A DNA stretch of 64,000 nucleotides from Neptuniibacter sp. 1_MG-2023 (GCF_030547185.1 NZ_JAUOQR010000003.1:62001-126000); one strand, 5' to 3'. Positions 25,091 through 34,718 are shown, counted from the stretch's first letter. Numbers and translations: made by a program. Notes: generated from the sequence alone by a model not told the origin.

Positions 25091-26296
25091 ATGATAGAAG
25101 TAGGTACAGCCCAGTTTTGGCGAGCTACATTGGCGTTATGTTTAGGCTCATTTATGGTTTTCTCCAATGTCTATATTACTCAGCCACTTCTTCCGATGTT
25201 GGCGAATGAATTTCAGATAACACCTTTACAGGCGAGCTGGAGTTTAACTGTTACAACGCTCACTTTGGGTATCTCTTTGCTGTTTTTTGGGCCGATCTCT
25301 GATGCTATAGGCCGTACACAGTTGATGCTAGGCAGCATGGCAGGTGTTGTTTTGTGTAGCTTTGCCTTGTCTCAAGTTAGCAGTTTTGAGCAGCTTGTAT
25401 CGTTAAGAGCTGTACAAGGGATTTGTTTAGCAGGCTTACCCGCTATTGCTATCGCCTATATGGGGGATGAGTTTGGACGAAATGCAGTAAGGGTGGCAGT
25501 TGGTTTATATATTAGTGGTAATACACTCGGAGGTATTGGTGGGCGGTTGATCGGCGGTTTTGTTGGCGATTGGCTGGGGTGGCAGGAAGCTTTTGCATTG
25601 ATGAGTTTAATCAGCTTTATCTGTTTAAGTGTTTTTGCTTGGATGTTACCTATGTCTGAAAACTTTTCGCCAACCCTGTTACGTCCTAAACGCGTCTTCG
25701 CTGATATTTTATCTCATTTGCAGAATCCTTTGTTGGTGTTGGCATATATTATTGGCGGGTTAAATTTCTTTATATTTATTAATCAATATAGTTATGCGAC
25801 CTTCCTGTTAGCCGAGGCGCCTTTTAATCTCCCTGCTAGTTTATTAGGTATGTTATTTCTTACCTATTTAAGCGGTACATTTGGTTCGGCTATTTCTGGC
25901 AATATAGCGGCCAAGATACCTCAACCATTGGTGATTGCACTTGGCTGTTTAGTTTTAATGCTGGGAACTCTAGTTACGCTTATACCTTCATTATGGACAA
26001 TTATAGTTGGCTTCCTGATTAGTGCTTTTGGCTTTTTTGTTGCCCATTCAAGCGCGAGTAGTTGGGTTAGCCAAAACGCGCGGCATGCACGTGCCACGGC
26101 TTCTTCTATCTATCTCGTGTTTTATTATTTAGGTGCGAGTAGCGGCGGCTTTTATCTCGATCCTTTTTGGCATTGGCTCGGCTGGCATGGTGTTGTTGTT
26201 GGGTCTTTAATTGTGCTGACATTAACCTTTATTTTATCTGTGGGGTTGTATCTACGTTCGCGTCTCTCTCTAGCTACTGGGCAAGGGTGCGGGTAA
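25091..26296 (+). CDS. MFS transporter, YnfM-like (DHA1 family)
   Basis: 401 residues with about twelve hydrophobic segments. It shares many stretches with E. coli YnfM: GPISDAIGRTQLM (the loop 2-3 signature), GLYISGNTLGGIGGRLIGG, AHSSASSWV and SSIYLVFYYLGAS. YnfM-type carriers are proton-driven efflux pumps for drugs or metabolites such as arabinose and acetate-like compounds; the substrate here is unknown. The divergent LysR gene is the likely regulator. It is the first gene of a possible four-gene run with an FAH-family enzyme, a DUF2927 protein and hemJ. Confidence 0.9.
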   Translation: MIEVGTAQFWRATLALCLGSFMVFSNVYITQPLLPMLANEFQITPLQASWSLTVTTLTLGISLLFFGPISDAIGRTQLMLGSMAGVVLCSFALSQVSSFEQLVSLRAVQGICLAGLPAIAIAYMGDEFGRNAVRVAVGLYISGNTLGGIGGRLIGGFVGDWLGWQEAFALMSLISFICLSVFAWMLPMSENFSPTLLRPKRVFADILSHLQNPLLVLAYIIGGLNFFIFINQYSYATFLLAEAPFNLPASLLGMLFLTYLSGTFGSAISGNIAAKIPQPLVIALGCLVLMLGTLVTLIPSLWTIIVGFLISAFGFFVAHSSASSWVSQNARHARATASSIYLVFYYLGASSGGFYLDPFWHWLGWHGVVVGSLIVLTLTFILSVGLYLRSRLSLATGQGCG

Positions 26297-26339
26297 ACTT
26301 AGCCTATAAATTGGCCTTTGGAATAGTTGGGGAGCATTG

Positions 26340-27002
26340 ATGAGTTATCAACATCGTTTTATTGACGGTAGATCTGCTGGTTTGCCTACAGGCAAAGTGA
26401 TTTGTGTGGGACGTAACTATGCTGATCATGCCGCTGAGCTAAATAATCCCATTCCTACTGAGCCAATGTTGTTTATCAAGCCATCAACGAGCGTGGTTGA
26501 TATGGCTGAGCCTTTTATTGTTCCTCAGGGGTATGGCTCAGTACATTTTGAGACTGAGATGTCTATCTTGATCGGTGAGCGTTTAAGTCATGCATCGGAA
26601 GAGGAAGCGCTTGCTGCGATTGCGGGCGTTGGTTTGGGCTTAGATCTTACTCTACGCGATTTGCAAGGTAAGTTGAAAGATAAAGGTCACCCTTGGGAAA
26701 AGGCTAAAGGCTTTGATGGGGCTGCACCTTTATCCGTTTTTGTCGCACCTAGCTGTGTTCCGGATTTGCAGAATGTAGATATCAAATTGATGGTTAATGG
26801 TGAATTACGCCAGTCGGGTAACAGCTCGCATATGTTGAATCGCGTTTTGCCCTTGATTAGCCATAGTAGTGAATTTTTTACGCTGGAACCGGGTGATGTG
26901 ATTTTAACGGGGACGCCAGCAGGTGTTGGACCTATCTTGCCGGGTGATCAATTGGAAGTGTCATTAGCTGATCTTCTAAACATCTCTACACGTGCTATTT
27001 GA
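26340..27002 (+). CDS. Fumarylacetoacetate hydrolase-family protein (YcgM/FAHD1-like)
   Basis: 220 residues from the ATG at 26340, 5 nt after GGAG. It is collinear with E. coli YcgM (219 residues): KVICVGRNYADHAAELNN, PMLFIKPSTSV, GSVHFETEMSILIG, DLTLRDLQGKLKDKGHPWEKAKGFD and LTPGTP-like ILTGTPAGVGP. The Mg-binding Glu residues are in HFETE. FAHD1-type enzymes hydrolyse acylpyruvates, decarboxylate oxaloacetate or tautomerise it, so it may be a metabolite-repair enzyme. The next gene starts 2 bp later, indicating cotranscription. Confidence 0.9.
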   Translation: MSYQHRFIDGRSAGLPTGKVICVGRNYADHAAELNNPIPTEPMLFIKPSTSVVDMAEPFIVPQGYGSVHFETEMSILIGERLSHASEEEALAAIAGVGLGLDLTLRDLQGKLKDKGHPWEKAKGFDGAAPLSVFVAPSCVPDLQNVDIKLMVNGELRQSGNSSHMLNRVLPLISHSSEFFTLEPGDVILTGTPAGVGPILPGDQLEVSLADLLNISTRAI

Positions 27003-27004
27003 TA

Positions 27005-27784
27005 ATGTTTCCGTTCTGTCGGAGATTTCTTTTTTTAGCCTTGTTTAGTTGCTCATTGACTGCCAGTGCTGATTATCGCTGGCAGCAGCCCAGTTATTTA
27101 GTACAGGCTTTTACTCAGGTAGCTCTACGGAATGAGTACTCGCAGCAGGGGCGTGTGGTGCGCCGTTGGGAAAAGCCTATCCGTGTATGGCTGGATCACA
27201 AGGTTGGCGATAAAAGCCTACATGCCGACTTAGTACGTATGCATGTCACCCATCTATCTTCGTTGATACAGCATCCTATTAGTTTTGTGTCCTCTCCTGA
27301 GCAGGCTAACCTGAAAATTGTGTTTACTCAGCAGCGAGACTGGATTGAACAGGTTGGTCAGCTTTTTGGTGAAAATGCGGTAAAAGTTATGCATGGGGCG
27401 GTTTGTATGGCTAACTTTCGTGTTAACAGTAGGTATGAAATAGAGAGCGCAGCTATTATTATTCCTGTAGATCAAGCGCGAATGCATGGGAAATTAGTGA
27501 CCTGTATTGTGGAAGAGATTACTCAAGTGTTGGGGTTGCCAAATGACTCTGAGGAGGTTTATCCCTCAATTTTTAATGATAAAACCCCCGAGAGTTTGCT
27601 TTCCGGCTTAGATGGTCTGCTGCTGAAGATGCTATATAGCGCTGAGCTGAAAAGTGGTATGACAGAGAGTGAAGTGAAGCCCTTTTTAAACAAATTAATT
27701 CGTAAATGGCAGAATGACGGTACAATCAAGACTGCAAACCGTGATATTCGATCCGGTGAGCTTTACCCTCTTTTAGGCTATTAA
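27005..27784 (+). CDS. Exported DUF2927-family protein of unknown function
   Basis: 259 residues from the ATG at 27005, two bases after the preceding stop. A signal peptide (residues 3-20, ending TASA) sends it to the periplasm. The segment CIVEEITQVLGLPNDS near residue 175 is the hallmark I associate with DUF2927: a VEEI..xLGLPNDSEE pattern reminiscent of a degenerate metalloprotease helix without HExxH. Two Cys residues (in VCMAN and TCIVEE) may pair. It lies tightly between the FAH-family gene and hemJ (10 bp), so it is probably in the same operon, but no role follows from that. Confidence 0.7.
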   Translation: MFPFCRRFLFLALFSCSLTASADYRWQQPSYLVQAFTQVALRNEYSQQGRVVRRWEKPIRVWLDHKVGDKSLHADLVRMHVTHLSSLIQHPISFVSSPEQANLKIVFTQQRDWIEQVGQLFGENAVKVMHGAVCMANFRVNSRYEIESAAIIIPVDQARMHGKLVTCIVEEITQVLGLPNDSEEVYPSIFNDKTPESLLSGLDGLLLKMLYSAELKSGMTESEVKPFLNKLIRKWQNDGTIKTANRDIRSGELYPLLGY

Positions 27785-27794
27785 GGAGATCGCC

Positions 27795-28208
27795 ATGTTA
27801 TGGGTTAAAACCTTTCATATTCTTGCGATGACAAGTTGGATGGCGGGGATCTTCTACCTTCCTCGTATTTTTGTACATTATGTTGAAGGTCGTGAGGCGG
27901 GACAAGATGTTACGCGTTTAGAGATTATGGCCGGTAAGCTTTATGGTTTTATGAGCATTATGGCGCTCTTTACGCTGGGTTTGGGTTTATGGTTGTGGCT
28001 AGGTTATGGTTTTAGTGGCGGATGGTTACATGCCAAGCTTGTTTTTGTGGTTTTGTTAATTGGTTATCATCACTGGTGTAAAGCGTATTTGAAGAAGATG
28101 AGAGCGGGAGTTTTAGATCGGAGTGGGCGTTATTTTCGCTTATTTAACGAATTACCATTATTGATCTTTATACCTATACTTATTTTTGTTGTTGTTAAAC
28201 CTTTCTAA
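27795..28208 (+). CDS. hemJ: Protoporphyrinogen IX oxidase HemJ
   Basis: 137 residues, four membrane segments. HemJ oxidises protoporphyrinogen to protoporphyrin in bacteria lacking HemG or HemY. Family features: the N-terminal KTFHILAMTSWMAGIFYLPRIF with conserved His8, GKLYGFM near residue 47, WLHAKLV, and the C-terminal FRLFNELPLL. Once grouped with CopD-like proteins (UPF0093). The ribosome-binding site AAGGAG precedes the ATG by 8 nt. It converges with ubiJ. hemE, another heme gene, is in the window but 29 kb away. Confidence 0.93.
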   Translation: MLWVKTFHILAMTSWMAGIFYLPRIFVHYVEGREAGQDVTRLEIMAGKLYGFMSIMALFTLGLGLWLWLGYGFSGGWLHAKLVFVVLLIGYHHWCKAYLKKMRAGVLDRSGRYFRLFNELPLLIFIPILIFVVVKPF

Positions 28209-28229
28209 GATGTTTAAGTATTGAGGATG

Positions 28230-28254
28230 GCTAAGGTTAGCTCTTAACCTTAGC
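28230..28254. terminator. Hairpin at the hemJ-ubiJ convergence
   Basis: GCTAAGGTTA (28230-28239) pairs with TAACCTTAGC (28245-28254) across a 5-nt loop. It overlaps the end of ubiJ. No clear T-run on either strand, so termination efficiency is doubtful. Confidence 0.4.
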
Positions 28255-28848
28255 TGCTATCTTGGCGCTTAAGCGCTCTACGCGCTCTCTTAAAACGTCT
28301 ATCTCGCTGTAAAAATTGTTGATTTCAGGGCGAGTAGGGATCACCTTTAACTCCTCTTTTAGATATTCATCCAGATTCTGAATGACGCTTAGGCCTGCGT
28401 TTTTGTACCCGTTTGTTTTCCAAGTAGCATAGATGGCTAATTGGTGAGCCGGCAGCTCTCCAACTAAGTTCGCAAGCATACCCTCCCAGTCAATCTGTGT
28501 ATCGGCCAAAATCTCTTGTAAACGTGTTGCTAGAGCCGTATCCCCTGAAAGCTGAATTGTTTTGCCAAACATGGCATCTGCTCGGTCTTTAGTTGCCAAA
28601 AGCTTAAGGAAGTCGAGAGCCTGTCCACTCAGCGTGGCATCGGGTTTGTCGTTATAAATCGATTGAATTTGGATTCCATCGGCATTAGGGAGTAGAAACA
28701 GGTTAAGTCTAGGATTCGTTACTTCTACGGCAATAACTTTACCGCTTAAACGTTCGAGATGTTGTAGTGTGATCGGGTCACGCTGTAATAACTGGCTGCA
28801 TGCCTCTTCCGCTGTTGTGAGGAGGGTTGCTTGTAACATCTCGATCAT
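28237..28848 (-). CDS. ubiJ: Ubiquinone biosynthesis accessory factor UbiJ (SCP2 domain)
   Basis: 203 residues. The start at 28848 (MIEMLQATLL) is chosen because AAAGGT lies 7 nt upstream; a longer reading would overlap ubiE. UbiJ has an SCP2-like lipid-binding domain (about 10-115) and helps hold ubiquinone precursors in the cytosolic Ubi complex. The C-terminal helix (residues 170-200, EIDVLRERVERLSAKIAAKV) is a coiled coil as in YigP. It directly follows ubiE, as in E. coli, but ubiB does not come next: the convergent hemJ does. Confidence 0.9.
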   Translation of the reverse strand: MIEMLQATLLTTAEEACSQLLQRDPITLQHLERLSGKVIAVEVTNPRLNLFLLPNADGIQIQSIYNDKPDATLSGQALDFLKLLATKDRADAMFGKTIQLSGDTALATRLQEILADTQIDWEGMLANLVGELPAHQLAIYATWKTNGYKNAGLSVIQNLDEYLKEELKVIPTRPEINNFYSEIDVLRERVERLSAKIAAKVKS

Positions 28849-28858
28849 TGGGAGACCT

Positions 28859-29617
28859 TTAAGGTTTAATGCCTGTATGCAGAGCGACAATACCGCCGGT
28901 CATATTTTGGTATTTGCAGTTTGTTAGCCCTGCATTTTGCATCATCGATTTGAGTGTTTCCTGATCGGGATGCATACGGATCGATTCTGCTAAGTAGCGA
29001 TAGCTGTCAGCATCACCTGCAATCATGGAGCCCATCTGAGGTAGGATGTTGAAAGAGTAAAAATCGTAAGCTTTAGTTAATAATGGGTTGTCAGTTTTAG
29101 AAAACTCTAGGACCATTACTTTTCCGCCAGGTTTCAACACGCGAGCCATCGAGCGTAATGCCGCATCTTTGTCCGTTACATTACGTAGGCCAAACGCGAT
29201 TGTAATAACATCGAAGGTATTATCAGGAAAAGGTAATGCTTCTGCATTAGCTTGCACAAACTCGACATTGCCGGTTACGCCTTTGTCCATTAGCTTATCG
29301 CGGCCAACTTTCAGCATAGAGTCGTTGATATCTGCTAATACAACTTTTCCCGTTGGGCCAACTAAGCGTGAAAAACGCATGGTTAAATCACCGGTACCAC
29401 CTGCAATATCTAAAACAGTATTGCCTGTACGTACACCGCTTTGCTCTATAGTGATACGTTTCCAAAGGCGATGAACACCTCCCGACATCAGATCATTCAT
29501 CAAGTCATATTTGCCAGCTACGCTGTGGAATACATCTGCAACACGTTGAACCTTCTCTTCTTTTTTTACGTCTTCGAAGCCGAAGTGAGTTGTGTCGTCA
29601 TTGCGCTGGTCGGTCAT
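28859..29617 (-). CDS. ubiE: Ubiquinone/menaquinone C-methyltransferase UbiE
   Basis: 252 residues (E. coli 251). SAM-dependent methylation of the quinone ring precursor in ubiquinone and menaquinone synthesis. The start region [31 protein letters not shown] is highly conserved, and [12 protein letters not shown] is SAM motif I. The C-terminal [15 protein letters not shown] matches the family end. It is 10 bp upstream of ubiJ, so one operon. The gene is 105 bp downstream of the DUF971 gene on the same strand and may have its own promoter. Confidence 0.97.
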   Translation of the reverse strand: MTDQRNDDTTHFGFEDVKKEEKVQRVADVFHSVAGKYDLMNDLMSGGVHRLWKRITIEQSGVRTGNTVLDIAGGTGDLTMRFSRLVGPTGKVVLADINDSMLKVGRDKLMDKGVTGNVEFVQANAEALPFPDNTFDVITIAFGLRNVTDKDAALRSMARVLKPGGKVMVLEFSKTDNPLLTKAYDFYSFNILPQMGSMIAGDADSYRYLAESIRMHPDQETLKSMMQNAGLTNCKYQNMTGGIVALHTGIKP

Positions 29618-29722
29618 GTTTAGATGTCCTGATGATGGTCTTAAATATGAATGCTGGAATTGTACCTATATGGAGCGGTATTGTCTTGGGAATGTATTCA
29701 AGATTTATTACTCTTAAATCGC

Positions 29723-30106
29723 TCAGCCTCGACCAATGGCGATAAGCCCGCCATCACGACTTTCGCCTGCGGCTTGGAGTTTTTCAAGGTAGGTTTGCCA
29801 GTACTGATCATAATTGTACGCTAGGTCATGTAGGCAGTCCCATGTGTAAAGGCCACTATCATGACCGTCGTCAAACACAATTTTAAGGGCGTAGTTACCC
29901 GTTGGGATGAGTTCTTTTATTCCTACCAGTTTTTTACCTGTTTGCAGTACGCCATTACCTATTCCGTGGCCTCGTACTTCGGCAGAAGGTGAGTGCACTC
30001 GAAGATACTCTGCTGTTAACTCGAACTTATCGTCTCCATAAGTTAATTCCAGAGTACGAGATTTTTTATGTAATTTAATCTCGTTAGGCAATGGCGCTTT
30101 TGACAT
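29723..30106 (-). CDS. DUF971-domain protein
   Basis: 127 residues containing one DUF971 domain, the fold found at the N-terminus of gamma-butyrobetaine hydroxylases: EIKLHKKSRTLELTY, then YLRVHSPSAEVRGHG, and GLYTWDCLHDLA. Stand-alone forms are linked by context to HslVU and to iron-sulfur cluster proteins, but their activity is not established. It follows hslU by 16 bp on the same strand, an arrangement also found in Pseudomonas, so it belongs to the hslVU operon. Confidence 0.85.
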   Translation of the reverse strand: MSKAPLPNEIKLHKKSRTLELTYGDDKFELTAEYLRVHSPSAEVRGHGIGNGVLQTGKKLVGIKELIPTGNYALKIVFDDGHDSGLYTWDCLHDLAYNYDQYWQTYLEKLQAAGESRDGGLIAIGRG

Positions 30107-30122
30107 GTGGATCTCCTTGTCG

Positions 30123-31463
30123 CTAGAGGATGTAGTGACTTAAGTCTTCATCCTGACTCAACTCGCTGAGTTGTTGGTCAACAAAGGCTTTATCTATCTT
30201 AATGGATTGGCCAGAGCAATCTGAAGCTGAGAATGATAGCTCTTCTAGTAAGCGTTCCATCATTGTATGTAAGCGTCTAGCCCCAATGTTTTCGGTGCTT
30301 TCATTTACTTGAAAGGCGAGTTCTGCAATACGGTGAATGCCGTCATCGGTAAACTCAACATTTACGCCTTCAGTTTTTAGTAGGGCGATATATTGTTCGG
30401 TAAGTGATGCATTCGGTTCTTTGAGGATGCGGCGGAAATCATCCGGTGTAAGTGCTTTTAATTCAACGCGAATCGGCAAGCGGCCCTGTAATTCAGGAAT
30501 TAGATCTGAAGGCTTAGATAGGTGGAATGCGCCTGAGGCAATAAATAGTATATGGTCTGTTTTGATCATGCCGTATTTAGTGCTTACTGTGCAGCCTTCA
30601 ATTAAAGGTAGTAAGTCACGTTGCACCCCTTCGCGAGACACTTCACCACTACTATTTGAGCCGTTTTTACAAACTTTATCTATCTCATCTAGAAAAACGA
30701 TACCGTGTTGTTCAACTAACTCAACCGCACTTTGCTTGAGCTCATCTTCTTTCACCATACTAGCCGCTTCTTCATCGGTCAGCATTTTGAAGGCTTCTTT
30801 TATCTTCATGCGACGAGATTGTTTTTTTCCGCCACCCATGCCAGAAAACATGCTTTGTAGCTGATTTGTCATCTCTTCCATGCCTGGCGGTGCCATTATC
30901 TCAACGCCCACTTGGGGTTGGGCTACTTCGATATCGATCTCTTTGTCGTCTAACTGGCCTTCACGCAGCTTTTTACGGAAAACTTGGCGAGTCGCGCTAT
31001 CTTCCCGTTCGGCAGGGGATTGTTGCTCGCCAAAGTTTGCAGGACGGGCGGGTGGCAATAATGCATCTAAAACGCGCTCTTCAGCTGCTTCCTCAGCTCG
31101 AAAACGAACCTTTTCCATCTCCTTTTCACGCAGCAGCTTGATGGACATGTCGACAAGATCGCGGATAATGGTTTCTACATCGCGTCCAACGTAGCCAACT
31201 TCAGTAAATTTGGTTGCTTCGATTTTTATAAATGGCGCATTAGCTAGTTTAGCTAAACGGCGTGCTATCTCTGTTTTACCTACACCGGTTGGGCCAATCA
31301 TTAAGATGTTTTTAGGTGTTACTTCGGTGCGTAATTCATCATTTAATTGCATACGGCGCCAACGGTTACGTAGGGCAATAGCGACCGCTCTTTTGGCTTC
31401 ATCTTGTCCGATAATATGGCGATCCAGCTCGGATACAATTTCGCGTGGGGTCATGTTAGACAT
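30123..31463 (-). CDS. hslU: HslU, ATPase subunit of the HslVU protease
   Basis: 446 residues (E. coli 443). AAA+ unfoldase feeding substrates to HslV. It starts [30 protein letters not shown]. Walker A GPTGVGKT is at 57-64, with the pore motif GYVGRD just after. An intermediate domain follows (about 110-240, charged, with [10 protein letters not shown]), then Walker [10 protein letters not shown] and the C-terminal sensor-2 region [10 protein letters not shown]. The C-terminal tail docks on HslV. It lies 15 bp downstream of hslV. Confidence 0.98.
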   Translation of the reverse strand: MSNMTPREIVSELDRHIIGQDEAKRAVAIALRNRWRRMQLNDELRTEVTPKNILMIGPTGVGKTEIARRLAKLANAPFIKIEATKFTEVGYVGRDVETIIRDLVDMSIKLLREKEMEKVRFRAEEAAEERVLDALLPPARPANFGEQQSPAEREDSATRQVFRKKLREGQLDDKEIDIEVAQPQVGVEIMAPPGMEEMTNQLQSMFSGMGGGKKQSRRMKIKEAFKMLTDEEAASMVKEDELKQSAVELVEQHGIVFLDEIDKVCKNGSNSSGEVSREGVQRDLLPLIEGCTVSTKYGMIKTDHILFIASGAFHLSKPSDLIPELQGRLPIRVELKALTPDDFRRILKEPNASLTEQYIALLKTEGVNVEFTDDGIHRIAELAFQVNESTENIGARRLHTMMERLLEELSFSASDCSGQSIKIDKAFVDQQLSELSQDEDLSHYIL

Positions 31464-31478
31464 ATCTTATTAGTTTCC

Positions 31479-32012
31479 TTAGCTGGCGACAGAATCAAGT
31501 TCTTCAATAGTTAAGTTGCCGTTGGTGAAGACACAGATCCCTGCGGCAATATGCAGGCTTTTCTCAACGATCTCTTTTGCGTCTAATTCAGTATTATCAA
31601 CGAGTGCACGTGCAGCCGCTAACGCAAAGTTGCCGCCAGAACCGATTGCAATGACGCCATCTTCCGGTTCAATAACATCTCCGCTCCCGGAGATTAAGTA
31701 GGTTTTTTCTTTGTTAGCAACGAGCATTAGGGCTTCTAAACGGCGTAGTACTCTATCGCTGCGCCATTCACGTGCTAAATGGATTACCGCATTAACGATA
31801 TTGCCTTGGTGTTTTTCAAGTTGCTGTTCAAATAGATCACGTAGTGTAATCGCATCAGCGGTAGAGCCTGCAAAGCCTGTTATGACGGCGTGTTTAGCGA
31901 GCACATTCACTTTTTTTGCGCTGCCTTTCATTACGGTGTTGCCTAAAGATACTTGGCCATCACCGCCGACTACTACTTTGTCTCCACGACGTACGGATAC
32001 AATCGTTGTCAT
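31479..32012 (-). CDS. hslV: HslV, peptidase subunit of the HslVU protease
   Basis: 177 residues. Proteasome-beta-like threonine peptidase: after removal of Met1, Thr2 ([13 protein letters not shown]) is the nucleophile. The [13 protein letters not shown] stretch with catalytic Lys, and [14 protein letters not shown], are standard. Two hexamers form the degradation chamber capped by HslU. It leads the hslV-hslU-DUF971 operon; a possible weak heat-shock promoter lies upstream. Confidence 0.98.
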   Translation of the reverse strand: MTTIVSVRRGDKVVVGGDGQVSLGNTVMKGSAKKVNVLAKHAVITGFAGSTADAITLRDLFEQQLEKHQGNIVNAVIHLAREWRSDRVLRRLEALMLVANKEKTYLISGSGDVIEPEDGVIAIGSGGNFALAAARALVDNTELDAKEIVEKSLHIAAGICVFTNGNLTIEELDSVAS

Positions 32013-32060
32013 CTTCTGCTCCTAATGGGAGATTTAATTACCAATAACACGCAAAAAACG

Positions 32061-32091
32061 ATGTGGCGGGCGTGATATTGCTTTCTTTAAG
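32061..32091 (-). promoter_or_regulatory. Possible sigma-32 promoter of hslVU
   Basis: On the minus strand, CTTAAAG (32085-32091) resembles the -35 CTTGAAA, and CGCCACAT (32061-32068) resembles CCCCATNT. Spacing is in range. Each element has mismatches. hslVU is a known RpoH target in E. coli, which raises the odds. Confidence 0.35.
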
Positions 32092-32145
32092 GGGTTTACA
32101 GAAAGATGGTGACGCTGAGATGAATTTCAAGGCTTAATTGACTAA

Positions 32146-32201
32146 AAAGCCCAGCTTTATCGCTGGGCTTTATCGCTGGGCTTTATCGCTGGGCTTTCTC
32201 G
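32146..32201 (-). terminator. Terminator with a triplicated stem arm
   Basis: AAAGCCCAGC (32146-32155) pairs with GCTGGGCTTT (32162-32171). The latter arm is part of a 13-bp unit CTTTATCGCTGGG present three times in tandem (32155-32167, 32168-32180, 32181-32193), with a partial fourth. On the minus strand the arm copies precede the single partner and T-run, so any of three copies could form the stem. It terminates the argS-SPOR operon. Confidence 0.75.
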
Positions 32202-32220
32202 TTTGTTTCTGTATTGCGCC

Positions 32221-32862
32221 TTATTGCTTGATGCGCAGAGGTTGGATATTGAGTTGCACAAGCTTATCGTAGGCTTTAGATAATTTAGATCGATTATCAA
32301 AAGGCCCTAAACGAACTCGATACCAAAGGGTACCGTCTTTGTTTTTACTGGTATCTGTATGGACATCGGGCAAGCCTTGAAGGATGAGTTGTGCGCGCAT
32401 TCTTTCTGCATCAGCCTTCACTTTGAAAGAGCCTGCCTGTAAAAGGTATTTGTGTTCAGACTTTGCGTTTTTAGGCGTCGATTTATAAGCGTCAACCTTG
32501 ACGGTTTCTACTTCACTCTCTTTTAGCATTTCGTAAAATTCGAAGCGGTTGGTGTTCTCTGTCGTAGTGGCTGCCGTTGTTGTTGATTTCTCAACTACCG
32601 GCGCTTTGCTTTCAGGTGCTTTCTTTACGCTGGGTTTAGGAGCCGAATGATTAGCTATAGGTGTTGTACTCGGATCCCTATCGATTTGGGTGAGTTTGAA
32701 TAATCCATAGCCTAGGCCTCCCAGTAAGATAAGGGTGATTGCAAGTAGACCTGTGGGAAAGCGCTTTTTAGCTTTAGCGGGCGCTTTTTTAGTAGAGGGT
32801 CTAGAGCGGCTAGCCGAAGCTGCGCCGCGTTTGTTTTTTGCATAGTCCTTACGGGAGGCCAT
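32221..32862 (-). CDS. FtsN-like SPOR-domain membrane protein
   Basis: 213 residues from the ATG at 32862, 4 bp after the argS stop. It is a bitopic inner-membrane protein: a basic cytoplasmic tail (about 1-35), one transmembrane helix (about 37-55, FPTGLLAITLILLGGLGYG), a Pro/Lys/Thr-rich periplasmic linker, and a C-terminal SPOR domain (about 135-213; YLLQAGSFKVKADAERMRAQL ... WYRVRLGPF). SPOR domains bind denuded septal glycan. The layout and the position next to argS/priA resemble FtsN loci in Pseudomonas and E. coli, so it is the best FtsN candidate, but sequence outside SPOR is not diagnostic. Confidence 0.85.
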   Translation of the reverse strand: MASRKDYAKNKRGAASASRSRPSTKKAPAKAKKRFPTGLLAITLILLGGLGYGLFKLTQIDRDPSTTPIANHSAPKPSVKKAPESKAPVVEKSTTTAATTTENTNRFEFYEMLKESEVETVKVDAYKSTPKNAKSEHKYLLQAGSFKVKADAERMRAQLILQGLPDVHTDTSKNKDGTLWYRVRLGPFDNRSKLSKAYDKLVQLNIQPLRIKQ

Positions 32863-32866
32863 AGTG

Positions 32867-34552
32867 TTACATCTGCTCCGGTGCGGTAACGCCAAGTAGA
32901 TCTAAGCCGTTTGCTAAAACATGACGTACGGCAACGGCCAGAGTTAGGCGTGCATTACGTAGGTTTTCATCATCGACTAAGGTTTTTTCTGAATTATAGT
33001 AAGTATGGAAATCACCGGCTAGATCACGTAAGTAGTTGGCGATCTGGTGAGGCTCACGGGCACTGGCTGCATTTTTTACCACTTCTGGATAGCGTCCAAG
33101 GTTGATAACCAAGTTCTTTTCAGATTCTAGTTCTAAGCAAGATAGAGCTGCTTTACCTGTTTCAAGATCCCAGTCTAAATTGTTCTCGGCGAGTTTGCGG
33201 AAAATGGAGCAAACACGGGCGTGGGCGTATTGAATATAGTAAACCGGATTGTCTGCGGATTGAGAGCGGGCAAGATCTATATCAAACGTTAAATGACTAT
33301 CTGATTTGCGCGCAGCCAAAAAGTAGCGTGTTGCGTCACGGCCGACTTCATCGATAAGGTCTCGCAGGGTTAAGTAGCTGCCTGCACGTTTGGATATTTT
33401 TACCTCTTCTCCGCCGCGCATAACGGTAACCATCTGGTGAAGGACGTAATCAGGCCAGCCTTTAGGGATGTCTGCATTAAGTGCTTGAAGGCCTGCGCGG
33501 ACACGAGTGATAGTGCTGTGATGATCGGCGCCCTGTTCATTTAATACGCATTCAAATCCGCGTTGCCATTTGTCCAAGTGATAAGCAACATCTGGTACAA
33601 AGTAGGTGTAGCCCCCATCTTTTTTGCGCATTACTCGGTCTTTGTCATCACCAAAATCGGTTGTACGTAACCAAAGTGCGCCACCATCTTCATAGGTGTA
33701 ACCGTTTTTGATTAGTGTTTGTACAGTACGTTCTACTTTTCCTTCCTCGTAAAGGGACGATTCAAGGAAGTAAACATCAAAATCAACAGCAAACGCTTTT
33801 AGGTCGAGGTCTTGTTCGCGTCTTAAATAGGCAACGGCGAAATGACGAATCGCTTCTAGATCTGCAGAATTTTTTGTCCCAGTAAAGGATTGGTCTTCAG
33901 ATTTAACGGTATCACCGCGCATAAAGCTTTCGGCAAGGTCGATAATGTAATCACCACGGTAGCCATCTTCAGGCCAGCTTGCGTCATCAGGTGTTAGGCC
34001 CTTGCAGCGAGCTTGTACCGACAGTGCTAAGTTGTTGATCTGTTGGCCAGCATCATTGTAATAAAATTCACGGGTTACATCCCAGCCATTGGCATCCATT
34101 ATGCGACATAGGCAATCACCTACAGCGGCGCCACGGCCATGGCCAATATGCAACGGACCTGTTGGGTTTGCCGAGACGAATTCGACCTGCACTTTACGTC
34201 CCGCACCGTCGTTGTTGCGGCCATAACTCTCTTTCTGATCCAAAATAGTGGTTAGTAAACTGTTGGTTGAGGCTTCACTAATGAAAAAGTTAATAAAGCC
34301 TGGTCCTGCTATCTCAGTACGCGTTAGATTGTCAGATTGAGGCAACGCGGCAACTAGTTTTTCTGCTAATTGGCGAGGATTGCTACGCGCAGGCTTAGCT
34401 AAGGTCAGTGCAATGTTGGATGCGTAATCACCATGTGACTTGTCACGTGTGTTTTCAACCATGATATTTGGTTGTACATCTTCCGGCAAAGTGCCATTTT
34501 CAATCAGTGTTTTTAGGGCAGAATCGATAAGTCCTGCAATAACTTGTTTCAT
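32867..34552 (-). CDS. argS: Arginyl-tRNA synthetase
   Basis: 561 residues from the ATG at 34552 ([16 protein letters not shown]), which matches the start of Pseudomonas ArgS; an upstream in-frame extension of 20 Pro-rich residues looks non-coding. Class I synthetase: the HIGH motif is at 135-138 in [11 protein letters not shown]. The N-terminal Add-1 domain (about 1-110) binds the tRNA D-loop. The KMSKS loop is replaced by KISKRAGS. The DALR anticodon-binding domain ends the protein ([19 protein letters not shown]). It forms an operon with the SPOR-domain gene downstream. Confidence 0.97.
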   Translation of the reverse strand: MKQVIAGLIDSALKTLIENGTLPEDVQPNIMVENTRDKSHGDYASNIALTLAKPARSNPRQLAEKLVAALPQSDNLTRTEIAGPGFINFFISEASTNSLLTTILDQKESYGRNNDGAGRKVQVEFVSANPTGPLHIGHGRGAAVGDCLCRIMDANGWDVTREFYYNDAGQQINNLALSVQARCKGLTPDDASWPEDGYRGDYIIDLAESFMRGDTVKSEDQSFTGTKNSADLEAIRHFAVAYLRREQDLDLKAFAVDFDVYFLESSLYEEGKVERTVQTLIKNGYTYEDGGALWLRTTDFGDDKDRVMRKKDGGYTYFVPDVAYHLDKWQRGFECVLNEQGADHHSTITRVRAGLQALNADIPKGWPDYVLHQMVTVMRGGEEVKISKRAGSYLTLRDLIDEVGRDATRYFLAARKSDSHLTFDIDLARSQSADNPVYYIQYAHARVCSIFRKLAENNLDWDLETGKAALSCLELESEKNLVINLGRYPEVVKNAASAREPHQIANYLRDLAGDFHTYYNSEKTLVDDENLRNARLTLAVAVRHVLANGLDLLGVTAPEQM

Positions 34553-34718
34553 TAGCGTACATGTACCGTTTGGATGAATCGGTGGGCCTGAAGGCGGTTT
34601 TGGTTTTAGCAAGGGTATTATACGCTTGCGGCTACCATCATCGAAGTTAGGCCTCTGAAGAACCGCGTATTATCCCTGTAAATCAGAATTTTGTTAAGAG
34701 GTAGAAGGGTTCTTTGGT

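Noticed and set aside
30337-31194. Long plus-strand open frames inside hslU
   Set aside because: Antisense shadows of a certain gene; composition (Ser, Arg, Pro) typical of reverse frames.
32146-32201. Tandem 13-bp repeats as a CRISPR-like array
   Set aside because: Repeats are contiguous without spacers and coincide with a terminator arm.
34553-34612. N-terminal extension of argS by 20 residues
   Set aside because: Pro-rich sequence not seen in ArgS; the ATG at 34552 matches the Pseudomonas start.
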